From Dyella tabacisoli (GTDB lineage: Bacteria; Pseudomonadota; Gammaproteobacteria; Xanthomonadales; Rhodanobacteraceae), in assembly GCF_003350925.1 (NCBI RefSeq), contig NZ_KZ857173.1, forward strand, positions 310,001-374,000: a stretch of DNA of 64,000 bases, read 5' to 3'. The translations under genes and the position numbers were made by a program. Below the pieces are notes generated by a model. The model ran no database searches. It had not been told where the DNA came from and worked only from the letters and a program-made list of their open reading frames with translations. Shown piece by piece: positions 16,227 to 27,189 of this stretch (position 1 is the first letter of the stretch; each line of letters opens with the position of its first letter).

Positions 16227-17609
16227 TTACGGGGCTGAATCGCCCCCTTTCGAGCCTCGACGCAGTAGGCTGAAAGCCATCGCGGCGACCATCGCCGCAG
16301 CGGCGACGAGCACCAGCCACAATAGCGGTCGAGTCCAGTTGAAAGGCACTTTGGGCGCAGTGAGTGCAGCGATACCGCCGGCCTCCACCGGCTCGCCGAG
16401 CGTGGCGGCGGGCGGTTGCCAATCGTCGCTTTGCGTCGCACGCAAGCGGTCGATAGCGACATCGACGGCGTAGTCTCCACGACGGGCGGCGTAACTGCCG
16501 GCCAGCAAGCGGTACGGTGCCGGGCCTTCGGCAAGAAACACGAACGTATCGGGATGCCAGCCCACTTGCAGGCTGGGCGGCTGCGACAACGGCGTATCGG
16601 TATGCAGGCGCAACATGGCGACGCGATGCGTCTCGAAACGGGCTACGTCGCCACCGGCTGCATCGCTCTGCACGCGCACGGCGGTTAACGTACCCAGCGC
16701 CGACCACGAGGTACCCTCACCTGTGCTGGCCGATACGCTGAACCGAGCTGCCGTATTGGCGTCGGCCATGGCCGCACGTACCGCCTCCACCGGCAAGACG
16801 CCCGGCAACCGGTAGTCGTAATCGACGCCACCGCCTTGTGCTTTGCTGGTTGCCGCGGGCTGCAGTGGCAGCCATTGCAGGGAGGCATAGCGATCTGCGG
16901 CGGCATCGGTATAGCTGCCGGTCAAGATAATTTCAGGCTCTTGCCCCGCACTCCAAGGCGCCTTGCCGTCGAGCAGACGCAGGCGGTAATAACGGGCGGT
17001 GCTACCGTCGATCGTGATCGTGCGCTGGTCGACGGCATCCTCGCCACGCGCGATCCGCGTCACAGTGCTGTTTGACTCACGCGTGCTCCAGGTTTGCAAA
17101 TCGTCGCTGGCATCTACTGCCACGCTTAGCCGTACATCGCCCAGCGCCTCGGGCAGCACTAACTCCATGTGGTTGATCGCCACCGACTTGCGACCATCGA
17201 TCAGCCATTGCGTGGGCTGGCTTTTTGATCCGTTTGCCGTGGGTTGCTCGATAACGATGTCGCCATTGGTATTGCGTTGCACACGCACGCCAGCAGTGGC
17301 ATCGTCGCCACCGGGCACCGGCAACAAACGCGTTTTCAACTCATAGGGGTGTACCTGCGGCGATGCCTCGGGCATGGCTGCAAACGACACTTCGCGCCCT
17401 AGCGAATTGACGACGACCAGATCGTGCAGCCCGGCCGTAGCGAGTACGCGCGAATAAACCGACGGCGTCAGCACAACGCGATAAGCCTCAGCCTTGGCTT
17501 GCGTCTGCAAAGGGTAGGCATAGGCGTAGTCATTGCCGGGCGCGGCAACAACACCCATCGCAGCGGTCAGCAACACCGCCGATATCAAACAACGAAAATC
17601 AAAGCGCAT
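16227..17609 (-). CDS. DUF3999 family periplasmic/membrane protein
   Basis: The 460-residue product has a signal peptide (MRFDFRCLISAVLLTAAMGV, cleavage after VVAA). A long beta-rich periplasmic part resembles discoidin/CBM-type sandwiches (YYRLRLLDGKAPWSAGQEPEI), and a C-terminal membrane helix (PLLWLVLVAAAAMVAAMAFSLL) has a short basic tail. This matches DUF3999. Its ATG overlaps the end of the upstream DUF2339 gene by 11 bp, which implies coupled expression and probably a shared complex. The function is not established. Confidence 0.85.
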   Translation of the reverse strand: MRFDFRCLISAVLLTAAMGVVAAPGNDYAYAYPLQTQAKAEAYRVVLTPSVYSRVLATAGLHDLVVVNSLGREVSFAAMPEASPQVHPYELKTRLLPVPGGDDATAGVRVQRNTNGDIVIEQPTANGSKSQPTQWLIDGRKSVAINHMELVLPEALGDVRLSVAVDASDDLQTWSTRESNSTVTRIARGEDAVDQRTITIDGSTARYYRLRLLDGKAPWSAGQEPEIILTGSYTDAAADRYASLQWLPLQPAATSKAQGGGVDYDYRLPGVLPVEAVRAAMADANTAARFSVSASTGEGTSWSALGTLTAVRVQSDAAGGDVARFETHRVAMLRLHTDTPLSQPPSLQVGWHPDTFVFLAEGPAPYRLLAGSYAARRGDYAVDVAIDRLRATQSDDWQPPAATLGEPVEAGGIAALTAPKVPFNWTRPLLWLVLVAAAAMVAAMAFSLLRRGSKGGDSAP

Positions 17610-20370
17610 CGGTGGGTTCCTTAGACGAAGCAAGCGACGGTCGGGGCGGCGCCGGCGCGAAATAACCGATGACCGTACATAGCAGGCCATAAGCGATAAA
17701 AGAGGCAATGCCGAACAGATTGCCCAGATGGCCGCGGTCGATCAGCATCAACTTGGCCAGTACCACGCCCATGGTGACGGCACCGGCCAGCCACAACATG
17801 CGCTGCCCGCGACGCGAGCCCCAGACCCAGGCCAGCACGCCAAGCACGCTCCACACCACGGTGAGCGACATCTGCGCCAGACTCGATGAGGCCATGGCCT
17901 CGCTCCACGGCACACCGCCAAGCTGATGCACCGCACGCAGGGTTGCGCTGGTGATAAACACCATGGCGGCGATACCGAACATGGCTGGACGCGAGCGCTT
18001 TACTTCGCTCGGCGTTGCTGCATCGGCGCACCAATACCCCACGCACGCCAGGATGGCTAACAGCAGTACTTCAAGCGGATTCAGCAGCGGGATATAACGC
18101 AATGGTGCGGCATCGCCGCCGAGCCACAGGCCAGACACAAACACCACCACCATCACCGCCAGCAAGGAATACAGCAGCAGGGGGCGTGTGCTTACCTGTT
18201 GCGCCGACAAAGGCGCGATCAGCCAGTGGGGGCGTTGCAAGGCAACGAACCACAACAGCAGCAACGGTATGGATACCAGCAACCAACGCCAGGCATCGGA
18301 CAGCCAGAAACTCGTATTGAACGCCACCAGAATCGCCACGCCGAACAACAGCGCCCACCGCCACCACCAGGCCAACTGCGTCAAGGTCGCCGGCGCCGAG
18401 TCATCGCGCAGGCAAACCAGGGTGCGCCAACCCAGCGCCGCGCTCGCTACCGTCGCCAACAAAAGCCAGCCGCTCAACGGCTGCCAGCCCATCACAAAAC
18501 AAGAAAACACCGGCAACAGCGACAGCCAGGTCAGCAGGGGGGCGCTGAACGCCACGACGTGAGCCAACTCTGCCGCTGGCTTGCGTCGCGCGACCTCGGC
18601 AACCATCCAGGCGGTAACGACCAGCAATAGCCAAACGGCAGCAAGCTCGCTGCGCCCGCTCAGTACGCGGTCGATTTCCAGACCGGCAGCGGCCAGCCAC
18701 CACACCGTGCCCCAGACATACAGCGCGATCGAGGCCAGGCGCATACGCCATGTCGCTGCGGCTTCGCGTTGGTACAACCAACTGCTGACCAAGCCGCCGA
18801 TAACAATCAGCAAGGCACCGATGAAATCGCGATTGAGTATCGGTGGGTTGATCGCGCCACTCGAACGCGAGTAAGCAAACAACCAGGCAAAGGCGGCAAA
18901 GAGCTGCAAGCCCAGGCCGCACCAGCGCGGAAACCAGCGGCCTTGACGCAAGCCAAGCCAGATCAGCCCGGCACCTTCAAAAGCGAACACACTGGCGGTA
19001 AGACTGGCATCCAAAGCCAACGGCACCGCCAGGGTCGCAAAAGCTATCGCCAACACGGCCCAGACATCGCGTAGCGCGCCAAGTCGTCGATGATCGCGCA
19101 CGCTCCAGGCGACCACGATGTAAATCACCGCAGCGGCCAAAGCCGAAATGGCGAGATCTGTCCCATGCCAGCGCAGCAACGCACCCTGCAGCAAAAGACT
19201 TATCAGTGGATTGCCAAATAGCAGGCTGCCGTCGATCAAGGCTTCGCGATCGGTCGCGGCACGACGCAGGTAGAGCCACGGAATAACCAGGTAGAACAGG
19301 AAATTAAGGATCAGAAACGGCTCGGTACTGGCGAACAACTCCGGCCGATAGCTAAGAACGCCCCAGGCGGTGCCGATACCAAAAGTCGCGATAAAACCAA
19401 GCAGATTCAGCACACGCCATGCACGCACCCATGCAATGCCCAGCACGGCCAGATTGAGTACGGCGTAATAGCTGAACAAGGCGACGTGGTTGCCGCTGCC
19501 GGTGGAGATCAAGATCGGCGCGGCGAATCCGGCCAGCAGGCCAAGCACAGCCAGCGCCAGCGAATCTTGCAATACCGCCAGCACCCCCACCCCGGCAATC
19601 AAGATCACCAAGAGCGCGAATGCAGCCATCGGCGGCAGTAAATCGTACAAACGAAACGCCGCGAAAATGGTAATCAGCAACACGCCGATCGCACCGCCCT
19701 GCAAGGACAACGCGAATCCGCGCCGCTGCTCGCGTTGACGCCAGCCGAAAAACAATGCGCCCATCGCGGCCAGCGCCACGGCACAAACACGCACCTCGAT
19801 CGGGATAGTCAGCATGCCGGCATCGGCGGCGTACTTGAGCAAGGCGGCGACGCCGGCGAACAACACCAGCATGCCGATTTTCACCGGCACATTGCCTTCG
19901 GTGAACCAGCCCCATGCGCGCTGCCACAGCAACTCGCCAAAGCCTGGGCCGTGTGGCGGCTGGCGGTTGCCAGGCTCGACCGCGCCCGGCTCGCTCAGGC
20001 TCGCTTGAACCGGTGACGATGCCATCGGCGCAGGCTCGACGTGTCTCGATGGCATCGGCGGCGGCACCGGCCATGCTTCGTCTTGCGGATCGTGAGCATG
20101 CTCATCATCGGCATATTCATCATGGGCAGGCAGGGGCGTAGACGTATCGAGCGGACGCCATGGCTGCGACTCAAGCTTGGGCTGTGCCGCAGCGGGTGCG
20201 CTGCCTGTCGTTAATTGGCCGAGTGCCGCCTTGACCTCGCCTAACGAGCGCGACACGCTCGATAGCCGCGCCCATAGCAAACCCAGCAAAGCGCCGACCG
20301 CCGCTGCGAACCAGCTTTGTTCGAGCCACGCGCAAAGCGCGACGCCGACGATCATCCATATCAGATACAT
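17599..20370 (-). CDS. DUF2339 large polytopic membrane protein
   Basis: The 923-residue product has an N-terminal helix (MYLIWMIVGVALCAWLEQSW), a predicted cytosolic linker rich in Pro, Ala and His (about 60-160), then about two dozen hydrophobic helices to the C-terminus. The segment LLWQRAWGWFTEGNVPVKIG before the first helix of the array is typical of DUF2339. GGAGAT lies six bases before the start. The pairing with DUF3999 is recurrent in Proteobacteria as far as I know. The arrangement suggests a transporter-like or envelope complex, but no substrate is known. Confidence 0.88.
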   Translation of the reverse strand: MYLIWMIVGVALCAWLEQSWFAAAVGALLGLLWARLSSVSRSLGEVKAALGQLTTGSAPAAAQPKLESQPWRPLDTSTPLPAHDEYADDEHAHDPQDEAWPVPPPMPSRHVEPAPMASSPVQASLSEPGAVEPGNRQPPHGPGFGELLWQRAWGWFTEGNVPVKIGMLVLFAGVAALLKYAADAGMLTIPIEVRVCAVALAAMGALFFGWRQREQRRGFALSLQGGAIGVLLITIFAAFRLYDLLPPMAAFALLVILIAGVGVLAVLQDSLALAVLGLLAGFAAPILISTGSGNHVALFSYYAVLNLAVLGIAWVRAWRVLNLLGFIATFGIGTAWGVLSYRPELFASTEPFLILNFLFYLVIPWLYLRRAATDREALIDGSLLFGNPLISLLLQGALLRWHGTDLAISALAAAVIYIVVAWSVRDHRRLGALRDVWAVLAIAFATLAVPLALDASLTASVFAFEGAGLIWLGLRQGRWFPRWCGLGLQLFAAFAWLFAYSRSSGAINPPILNRDFIGALLIVIGGLVSSWLYQREAAATWRMRLASIALYVWGTVWWLAAAGLEIDRVLSGRSELAAVWLLLVVTAWMVAEVARRKPAAELAHVVAFSAPLLTWLSLLPVFSCFVMGWQPLSGWLLLATVASAALGWRTLVCLRDDSAPATLTQLAWWWRWALLFGVAILVAFNTSFWLSDAWRWLLVSIPLLLLWFVALQRPHWLIAPLSAQQVSTRPLLLYSLLAVMVVVFVSGLWLGGDAAPLRYIPLLNPLEVLLLAILACVGYWCADAATPSEVKRSRPAMFGIAAMVFITSATLRAVHQLGGVPWSEAMASSSLAQMSLTVVWSVLGVLAWVWGSRRGQRMLWLAGAVTMGVVLAKLMLIDRGHLGNLFGIASFIAYGLLCTVIGYFAPAPPRPSLASSKEPTDAL

Positions 20371-20529
20371 GCCATCTCCATTCCCCTAGGTAGGCCATAC
20401 GACATGCTGCTATCCGCTGTCGTTATCGCGCAAGGCCGGATCTTACAGTTTTGATACAAGCACAAGTGTTCAAATGGCGTTTTAACTAGCCTCAAGGTGC
20501 CGGGAAGCGAGCGATGGATAGCAAAACAC

Positions 20530-21198
20530 CTAATGCATCCCTACCTGGCGATGGCGGTAGATCGCGTAAATCAGCCCGCTGGCTCCGGTCAATACGGCCG
20601 GAATCAGCAAGGTTCGTTCTTGCAGCACCCTGAAAATCAACGAACCAGCCGTGGCGCCGGCCAAAAAACCACCCGTCACGACCACGCAAACCTGGATACG
20701 CAGCGCATCCACCGCCAGCCCGCGCAGGCGTTGACCTATATAGATACCAAGGTCGGTAAACATGCCCGAAAGGTGGGTGGTGCGAAACGTGGCCCCGCTA
20801 TAAGTGCTGGCCATCGCGTTCTGCAAGCCGCAGGCGATAGACGCCAGGTAGAGGCCGCCATCGTTGCCGTTGTGAATCAAGGGCACCGCCGCGAACAGCA
20901 ATAGCGACTCGACCATCAAGGCAACACCGTAGCGGCGACCGAGCTTGAGCGTATGTTGCTGCACGATAAAGCCGCTGAGCACAGCACCGCCGACAAAAGA
21001 CACGATAGCCAACACCCAATGCAAGGCTTCGCCGACATTGGCCTCGGCCAGAGCCGTGCCTAACAGTGTGGTGGTGCCGGTGAGATGGGTGATCGCCTGA
21101 TGGCGAAAACCCATAAAACCGACCGCATTTATCATGCCGGCGATGAACGCCAGCAAGCCACCGCCAAACCAGGCCCAGCGCGGCAACTGACGTAACAC
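20530..21198 (-). CDS. DUF1275 (YoaK-like) membrane protein
   Basis: The 222-residue product has six or seven hydrophobic segments and the DUF1275 hallmarks: FIAGMINAVGFMGF near the N-terminus, THLTGTTTLLGTAL, and ACGLQNAMASTYSGATFRTTHLSGMFTDLG in the middle. The role of the family is unknown; a small-molecule transporter is often assumed. A GTG start is used nine bases after the lolA stop codon, so it probably follows lolA in one transcript. Confidence 0.88.
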   Translation of the reverse strand: MLRQLPRWAWFGGGLLAFIAGMINAVGFMGFRHQAITHLTGTTTLLGTALAEANVGEALHWVLAIVSFVGGAVLSGFIVQQHTLKLGRRYGVALMVESLLLFAAVPLIHNGNDGGLYLASIACGLQNAMASTYSGATFRTTHLSGMFTDLGIYIGQRLRGLAVDALRIQVCVVVTGGFLAGATAGSLIFRVLQERTLLIPAVLTGASGLIYAIYRHRQVGMH

Positions 21199-21207
21199 AG
21201 TGGGGGA

Positions 21208-21873
21208 TCAGTCCTTGATCGGCTGCGTGGTGAGGACCGGCGCGTCACCGATCACATCGGCACCTTTGGGGGGTACGAAATTGAAGGTCGATGGCGCAAT
21301 CGAGGGGTTGCGCTGCCAGCCGGCGAAACGGATGTCGGTGGTTGCGCCAAGCTGATCGCGAAATACCATGCGCGCCAGGCCATTCGCATCGAAGCCGAGG
21401 TCGGCATAGTCGAACTGCGGGTCTTTGCCGTTGGAGGTAAGGCGCAGCCAGCTCAGGCCGTCGCGCTCGCCCTGCTCGACCACCTTGAAATCGCGATCCA
21501 TCTGCTTGAGATCGGTAATCACGGTGAGCGGGCTATGCGCCTCTTCGGTGCTTTGAATGCGCACGGTGACCTGTTCCAGATCGGGGTCGTACATCCATAC
21601 CCGGCTGCCGTCGGCGACGATGCTTTGTTTGTACGGCGCGGTGGTTTCCCAACGAAACTGCCGTGGCGCTTCCAGTGACAGTGTGCCGGAACTGCGCTTG
21701 CCGGCACCGCCGTTGGCGTCGGTCAACGACTGGGTGAAGCTGCCGGTCAGCGAATGCAGGCCGTTGGCGAAAGCGTCGAGTTTGGCACGCGCCGGGCCGA
21801 CAGCCGCCTGGGCAACGCTGCTTAGCGACAACGTGAGTGCGACCACAAAACTGACTAGAGCAAGGCGTTTCAT
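21208..21873 (-). CDS. lolA: Outer-membrane lipoprotein carrier protein LolA
   Basis: LolA is the periplasmic chaperone that carries lipoproteins from LolCDE to LolB. The 221-residue precursor has a signal peptide (ALVSFVVALTLSLSSVAQA). The mature part shows the family pattern: LTGSFTQSLTDANG, LEAPRQFRWETTAPYKQSIVADG, VWMYDPDLEQVTVR and the ending STFNFVPPKGADVIGD. The ATG at 21873 is chosen with AGGGAA six bases upstream. It lies downstream of ftsK, the usual xanthomonad order. Confidence 0.93.
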   Translation of the reverse strand: MKRLALVSFVVALTLSLSSVAQAAVGPARAKLDAFANGLHSLTGSFTQSLTDANGGAGKRSSGTLSLEAPRQFRWETTAPYKQSIVADGSRVWMYDPDLEQVTVRIQSTEEAHSPLTVITDLKQMDRDFKVVEQGERDGLSWLRLTSNGKDPQFDYADLGFDANGLARMVFRDQLGATTDIRFAGWQRNPSIAPSTFNFVPPKGADVIGDAPVLTTQPIKD

Positions 21874-21940
21874 GAGGTTCCCTGTTTTCGTATCCACGAT
21901 AGCGGCGCAGTGTGCGTCGCTATCGCTTAATGGAGCCGTT

Positions 21941-21974
21941 ACCCCCTCCCTTCCTTCGGTCGCAAGGGAGGGGT
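21941..21974. terminator. Hairpin between ftsK and lolA
   Basis: ACCCCCTCCC pairs with GGGAGGGGT around TTCCTTCGGTCGCAA. It resembles the hairpin at 13390-13418. It lies just downstream of the ftsK stop, so it may attenuate read-through into lolA, or it may be a dispersed palindrome. Confidence 0.5.
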
Positions 21975-21981
21975 AAATGCA

Positions 21982-24330
21982 TCAGTTCTTCGGCGGGGGG
22001 GGAGCCAGCACTTCGCGGTTGCCGTTGTGCTGTGGCGCACTGACTACACCGTCTTGCTCCATCTGTTCGATCAGTCGCGCGGCGCGGTTGTAGCCGATGC
22101 GTAAATGACGCTGTACACCGGAGATCGAAGCACGGCGGCTCTCGGTGACGATGCGCACGGCCTTGTCGTAGAGCTGTGCCTCCACATCGCCGCCGCCTTC
22201 CTCACCATCCTGCGGCAGGCCCGAGTCATTGATGAATTTGCCGTCGCTGGTGGCTTGTACTTCTTCGAGCACGCCCTCGATGTAATTGGGTGAGCCTTGC
22301 GAGCGTAGCCAATTGACCACGTGATGCACCTCGTGATCGTCAACAAAGGCGCCATGCACGCGCTCCGGCGTAGCGGTACCCGGTGGCAGGTAAAGCATGT
22401 CGCCATGGCCGAGCAGCGTTTCGGCGCCGCTCTGGTCGAGAATGGTGCGCGAGTCGATCTTGGACGACACCTGAAATGCGATACGGGTCGGGATATTCGC
22501 CTTGATAAGACCGGTGATGACATCGACCGAGGGGCGCTGGGTGGCGAGAATCAAATGCACACCGGCAGCACGCGCCTTCTGCGCCAACCGCGCGATCAGC
22601 TCTTCAACCTTCTTGCCGACGATCATCATCATGTCGGCGAATTCGTCGATGATGACCACGATATACGGCAGCGGCTCCAGTGGTTCGGCCGCGAGATTGG
22701 GCATGTCAGGATTCGGTCGAAACAGTGGATCGAGCAGCGGCTGACCGGCGTTCTCGGCGTCACGCACTTTTTTGTTGAAGCCAGCCAGGTTACGCACGCC
22801 CACCGCGGCCATCAGTTTGTAGCGGCGCTCCATTTCGGCGACGCACCAGCGCAAGGCATTGGCGGCCTCTTTCATGTCGGTGACGACCGGCGCCAGCAGA
22901 TGCGGAATTCTGTCGTATACCGACAGCTCCAGCATCTTCGGGTCGATCATTATCATGCGCACATCTTTCGGGCTGGACTTGTACAACAAGCTCAGCACCA
23001 TCGCGTTGACCGCCACGGATTTGCCTGAGCCGGTGGTACCGGCGACCAGCAAATGCGGCATCTTGGCCAGATCCACCACTGTCGGCTTGCCGGCGATGTC
23101 CTTGCCCAGCGCCAACGCCAGCGGCGACTTCAACTGATCGTATTTGTCCGAGCGCAGAATCTCCGACAGATAGACGATCTGTTTCTTGGTATTGGGAATT
23201 TCCAGGCCGATCACGTTCTTGCCCGGAATCACATCGACCACACGCACGCTGACCACCGACAGGCCGCGAGCAATGTCTTTATCCAGGCTGGAAACTTGCG
23301 AGCCACGCACACCGGCTGCCGGCTCCAGCTCGAAACGGGTAATCACCGGGCCGGGATAGACGCCCACCACCTTGGCTTCGATCTTGAAGTCTTTGAGCTT
23401 CAGTTCGACCTGACGCGACAGTACTTCGAGGGTTTCCTCGGAATAGCCGGGGCCTTGCGGCGGCGCCTCGTCCAGCAGCGACAGCGGCGGCAACTCGCCC
23501 GGCAGGGCCGCACCGGTGAACAACGGAATCTGGGTCTCCAGCTTGGCGCGCTCGCTCTTGACCACCGGCGCTACCGGCGCCTCGATACGCACCGGCTCAC
23601 GCTTGGCCTGCTTGATCGCATCGACCTTTTTGACCACCTCGCGCTCGGCGCGCGCCTGACGCGCGGCCAACACTTCTGGTGCTTCGCGCAGTTTGCCGCC
23701 AAACCAATGACCTAGCTTAAGCACGCCCTGCCCGGTCAGATCCATCAGCTTGAACCAGGACAAGCCGGTAGCCAGGGTGACCGCGATCAGAAACAGCGCC
23801 AGCAAAAACAGCGGTGCGCCCTTATCGCCGAGCGCATGCAACAAGCCATTGCCGACCCAGCGACCGACAATGCCACCGACGCCTTCCGGCAGCACCTGAG
23901 CTTCCGTGAAATTGAGCCAGGCCAGCGCCGGCGCGGTAATAAAGAAGAAGACAAAGCCGATCAGCCGCAGCGAGGGCTCCCACGGCTGTACTGTGCGGAT
24001 ACCGCGATGACGCAGTACCTGCACACCCAGCACCAGCAGCAACATGGGGAAGCAATAGGCGACCAGGCCAAAGATATAGCGCAGCAGGTTGGCGATATTG
24101 GCCCCCACTGAACCGCCAAAATTGCGTGCATGCTCAGTCGTACTGGCATGGCCCCAACTGGGGTCTTGGTCGTTGTAACTGAACAAACAGGTCAACAGAT
24201 ACAGGGCCAGAGGCAACAGCAACAATGCGCCAGCCTCGCGCAGACGGCGCTTGAGCTCCTCGCTGAGGCCTGCTTTCTCCACTACTTTTTTGACGTTCGC
24301 GCTACGCGCCACCGGGTGGGGTTTCCTCAA
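21982..24330 (-). CDS. ftsK: DNA translocase FtsK
   Basis: FtsK anchors at the septum and pumps DNA towards dif, activating XerCD. The 782-residue product has four N-terminal membrane helices (within about 30-210), a short linker and the RecA-like motor with Walker A GTTGSGKS (around residue 430) and Walker [14 protein letters not shown]. The C-terminal gamma winged helix ([22 protein letters not shown]...) reads KOPS. The linker is much shorter than in E. coli. The start is uncertain: TTG at 24330 gives the full frame, and GTG at 24312 is an alternative. Confidence 0.95.
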   Translation of the reverse strand: MRKPHPVARSANVKKVVEKAGLSEELKRRLREAGALLLLPLALYLLTCLFSYNDQDPSWGHASTTEHARNFGGSVGANIANLLRYIFGLVAYCFPMLLLVLGVQVLRHRGIRTVQPWEPSLRLIGFVFFFITAPALAWLNFTEAQVLPEGVGGIVGRWVGNGLLHALGDKGAPLFLLALFLIAVTLATGLSWFKLMDLTGQGVLKLGHWFGGKLREAPEVLAARQARAEREVVKKVDAIKQAKREPVRIEAPVAPVVKSERAKLETQIPLFTGAALPGELPPLSLLDEAPPQGPGYSEETLEVLSRQVELKLKDFKIEAKVVGVYPGPVITRFELEPAAGVRGSQVSSLDKDIARGLSVVSVRVVDVIPGKNVIGLEIPNTKKQIVYLSEILRSDKYDQLKSPLALALGKDIAGKPTVVDLAKMPHLLVAGTTGSGKSVAVNAMVLSLLYKSSPKDVRMIMIDPKMLELSVYDRIPHLLAPVVTDMKEAANALRWCVAEMERRYKLMAAVGVRNLAGFNKKVRDAENAGQPLLDPLFRPNPDMPNLAAEPLEPLPYIVVIIDEFADMMMIVGKKVEELIARLAQKARAAGVHLILATQRPSVDVITGLIKANIPTRIAFQVSSKIDSRTILDQSGAETLLGHGDMLYLPPGTATPERVHGAFVDDHEVHHVVNWLRSQGSPNYIEGVLEEVQATSDGKFINDSGLPQDGEEGGGDVEAQLYDKAVRIVTESRRASISGVQRHLRIGYNRAARLIEQMEQDGVVSAPQHNGNREVLAPPPPKN

Positions 24331-24355
24331 CTTGAAGCTACTGATATGGCGAGGA

Positions 24356-24383
24356 CCTGGAGCGTGTTTTCACACGCTCCAGG
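24356..24383 (-). terminator. Hairpin terminator after ald
   Basis: CCTGGAGCGTGT pairs with ACACGCTCCAGG around a TTTC loop, 13 bp downstream of the ald stop on the minus strand. There is no T run after the stem, so it may act through structure only. Confidence 0.6.
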
Positions 24384-24396
24384 TGCCTTGTGCGTT

Positions 24397-25461
24397 TTAG
24401 AGCATACCCTTGAGCGCCGGATGCACCAGCTCGCCGCCATCGATGTTGATACCGCCATGCAGCGGTGCAAACTCGCGCCATTCTTTGCCGCCGGCCAGAC
24501 GCTGGACGTAAGGCAGGATGGCCGCCGAAATCGCCACCGACGAGGTCTGCGGCACCGCACCCGGCATATTGGTGACGCAGAAGTGCGTCACGCCGTGCAC
24601 GTCGTAGGTCGGCTCTTTCCAGGTGGTCGGCTTGGAGGTCTCGAAGCAACCGCCCTGGTCGATCGAGATATCCACCAGCACGCTGCCCTTCTCCATGGTC
24701 CGCACCATGGCATCGGTAACCACGCGCGGCGCCTTGGCGCTGGGGATCAGCACGGCACCGACCACGAGGTCGGCATTGGCCACTTCTTCGGCCACCGAGG
24801 ACTCATAGGCGTAAAGCGCGGTGACGTTCGGACCCATCGCCATCATCTCGGCGAGGCGATCCTGGCGCTTATCGAATACCACCACATTGGCACCGGCGGC
24901 GGCGGCGAGCGCAGCAGCGTTGCCACCGGCAGCACCAGCGCCGAGCACGACCACCTTGCCGCGCGGCGTGGAAGCCATGCCGCCCAGCAACTTGCCCTTG
25001 CCGCCCTGCGGACGATGCAACAGGGTGGTGCCGATCTGGGTCGCGATACGGCCGGCGATAACCGACATCGGCAGCAGCAGCGGCAAGCCGCCGTTTTCTT
25101 CCACCGACTCAAACGCCACACCGGTCAGGCCGATGTCGAGCAGGCTGCGGGTCAGCGCCGGCTCGGCGGCCAGATGCAGATAGCAGAACAGCAAGTGATG
25201 CTTTTTGAGCAAGGCCAAGTCGCCGGCAACCGGCTCTTTCACCTTTACGATCAACTCGCCGGCTTCATACAGCGCCGCGGCATCGGGGACCAGCTTGACG
25301 CCGACTTTGGCATAGGCCTCATCAGCGAAGCCGCTCTTTTCGCCAGCACCCGCTTGAATAAACACTTCATGGCCACGCCGAACCAGATCGGCGGCAGCGG
25401 CGGGAATCAGGGCGACACGACCCTCAAGGGTCTTGGTTTCGGAGGGAATACCGATACGCAT
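24397..25461 (-). CDS. ald: Alanine dehydrogenase
   Basis: The enzyme interconverts L-alanine and pyruvate with NAD and ammonia in the cytoplasm. The 354-residue product has MRIGIPSETKTLEGRVALIP at the N-terminus, substrate-binding Lys and His (VKVKEP, YLHLAAEPALT) and the Rossmann segment VVLGAGAAGGNAAALAAAAGANV. SVLVDISIDQGGCFETSKPTT and TNMPGAVPQTSSVAIS lie near the C-terminus, all typical of Ald. The ATG at 25461 matches the family N-terminus. It lies between ftsK and the divergent trxB. Confidence 0.95.
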   Translation of the reverse strand: MRIGIPSETKTLEGRVALIPAAAADLVRRGHEVFIQAGAGEKSGFADEAYAKVGVKLVPDAAALYEAGELIVKVKEPVAGDLALLKKHHLLFCYLHLAAEPALTRSLLDIGLTGVAFESVEENGGLPLLLPMSVIAGRIATQIGTTLLHRPQGGKGKLLGGMASTPRGKVVVLGAGAAGGNAAALAAAAGANVVVFDKRQDRLAEMMAMGPNVTALYAYESSVAEEVANADLVVGAVLIPSAKAPRVVTDAMVRTMEKGSVLVDISIDQGGCFETSKPTTWKEPTYDVHGVTHFCVTNMPGAVPQTSSVAISAAILPYVQRLAGGKEWREFAPLHGGINIDGGELVHPALKGML

Positions 25462-25672
25462 GGGGAATTTGGAATCCTGTGGGTCGTAGCAAGGGTGTGG
25501 TTGCAGTGGATCGTTAACAAACTTAAGCGGTGCCAGGCATCGAAACATCTCCAGGTCGGCCTATGCCTTGAATCAGATGCTTGTCTTCCCCATCCTTGCG
25601 GGTTCCAACGCTCTGCCATTCATTTTGAAGCGGCTTCAGGAAACCGCTGCTAAGGATTGGAAGCGATAGTGA

Positions 25673-26671
<999 letters not shown>

Positions 26672-26707
26672 TGCGCTAGCTGCATCAATCGATCTGCTTT
26701 AAATAAT

Positions 26708-26750
26708 GCGTGGCGTGAATCGTCAAAAGCGATTCACGCCACGCAGGTTT
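26708..26750 (+). terminator. Terminator after trxB
   Basis: GCGTGGCGTGAATCG and its complement form a 15-bp perfect stem around TCAAAAG. AGGTTTTTTC follows, the T run expected of a rho-independent terminator. Confidence 0.9.
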
Positions 26751-26770
26751 TTCGAAGTCGTCCCGGACAA

Positions 26771-27064
26771 TCAACTTGCGCCAGCCATTCTTAGCGGCGT
26801 GCATTTAGTCACGGTGCAGTAGTAGTACGAACAGGCTCCACCCTGGCATACCTGCACCACGCATCCATTGGGGTCGCATATGCTGCCGCCACTTTCAGGG
26901 TTGACGGTATAGGTTTGACCGAAGCTATCTCTGTATTTATGCGCTTGCTCAAGCGGGGTCAACGTAAGCGTCTTACCGAGATCTGAAGCCTGCGCGTGAA
27001 TCGTCCCGGTCAGCATGCAGCAACCAGCCAGCGCCAACATGCCAAATAGCGAATGAAATTTCAT
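26771..27064 (-). CDS. Small cysteine-rich secreted protein
   Basis: The 97-residue precursor has GGAGGAAA six bases before the ATG. It has a signal peptide with a possible lipobox-like LAGCC, although signal peptidase I cleavage after IHAQA is also plausible. The mature C-terminal half has six cysteines in ICDPNGC, VCQGGAC, YCTVTKC, suggesting two or three disulfides. No family is recognised. The neighbouring genes are unrelated. Confidence 0.6.
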   Translation of the reverse strand: MKFHSLFGMLALAGCCMLTGTIHAQASDLGKTLTLTPLEQAHKYRDSFGQTYTVNPESGGSICDPNGCVVQVCQGGACSYYYCTVTKCTPLRMAGAS

Positions 27065-27189
27065 CAGCGTTTCCTCCATGAATTTGTTTCATATCAAGCC
27101 ATTGAGTGAGTGCCGCCACTCGACGCAAGATCTTACGCAAGACTATTGTCATCGACAACAGCTCGTCTTGATGAGCCAGAGACCCCTCC

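Noticed and set aside
24130-25653. A 507-residue plus-strand frame opposite ald and the ftsK 5' end
   Set aside because: It is antisense to ald, whose codon use and motifs are clear. The translation is rich in His, Arg and Gly and has no fold.
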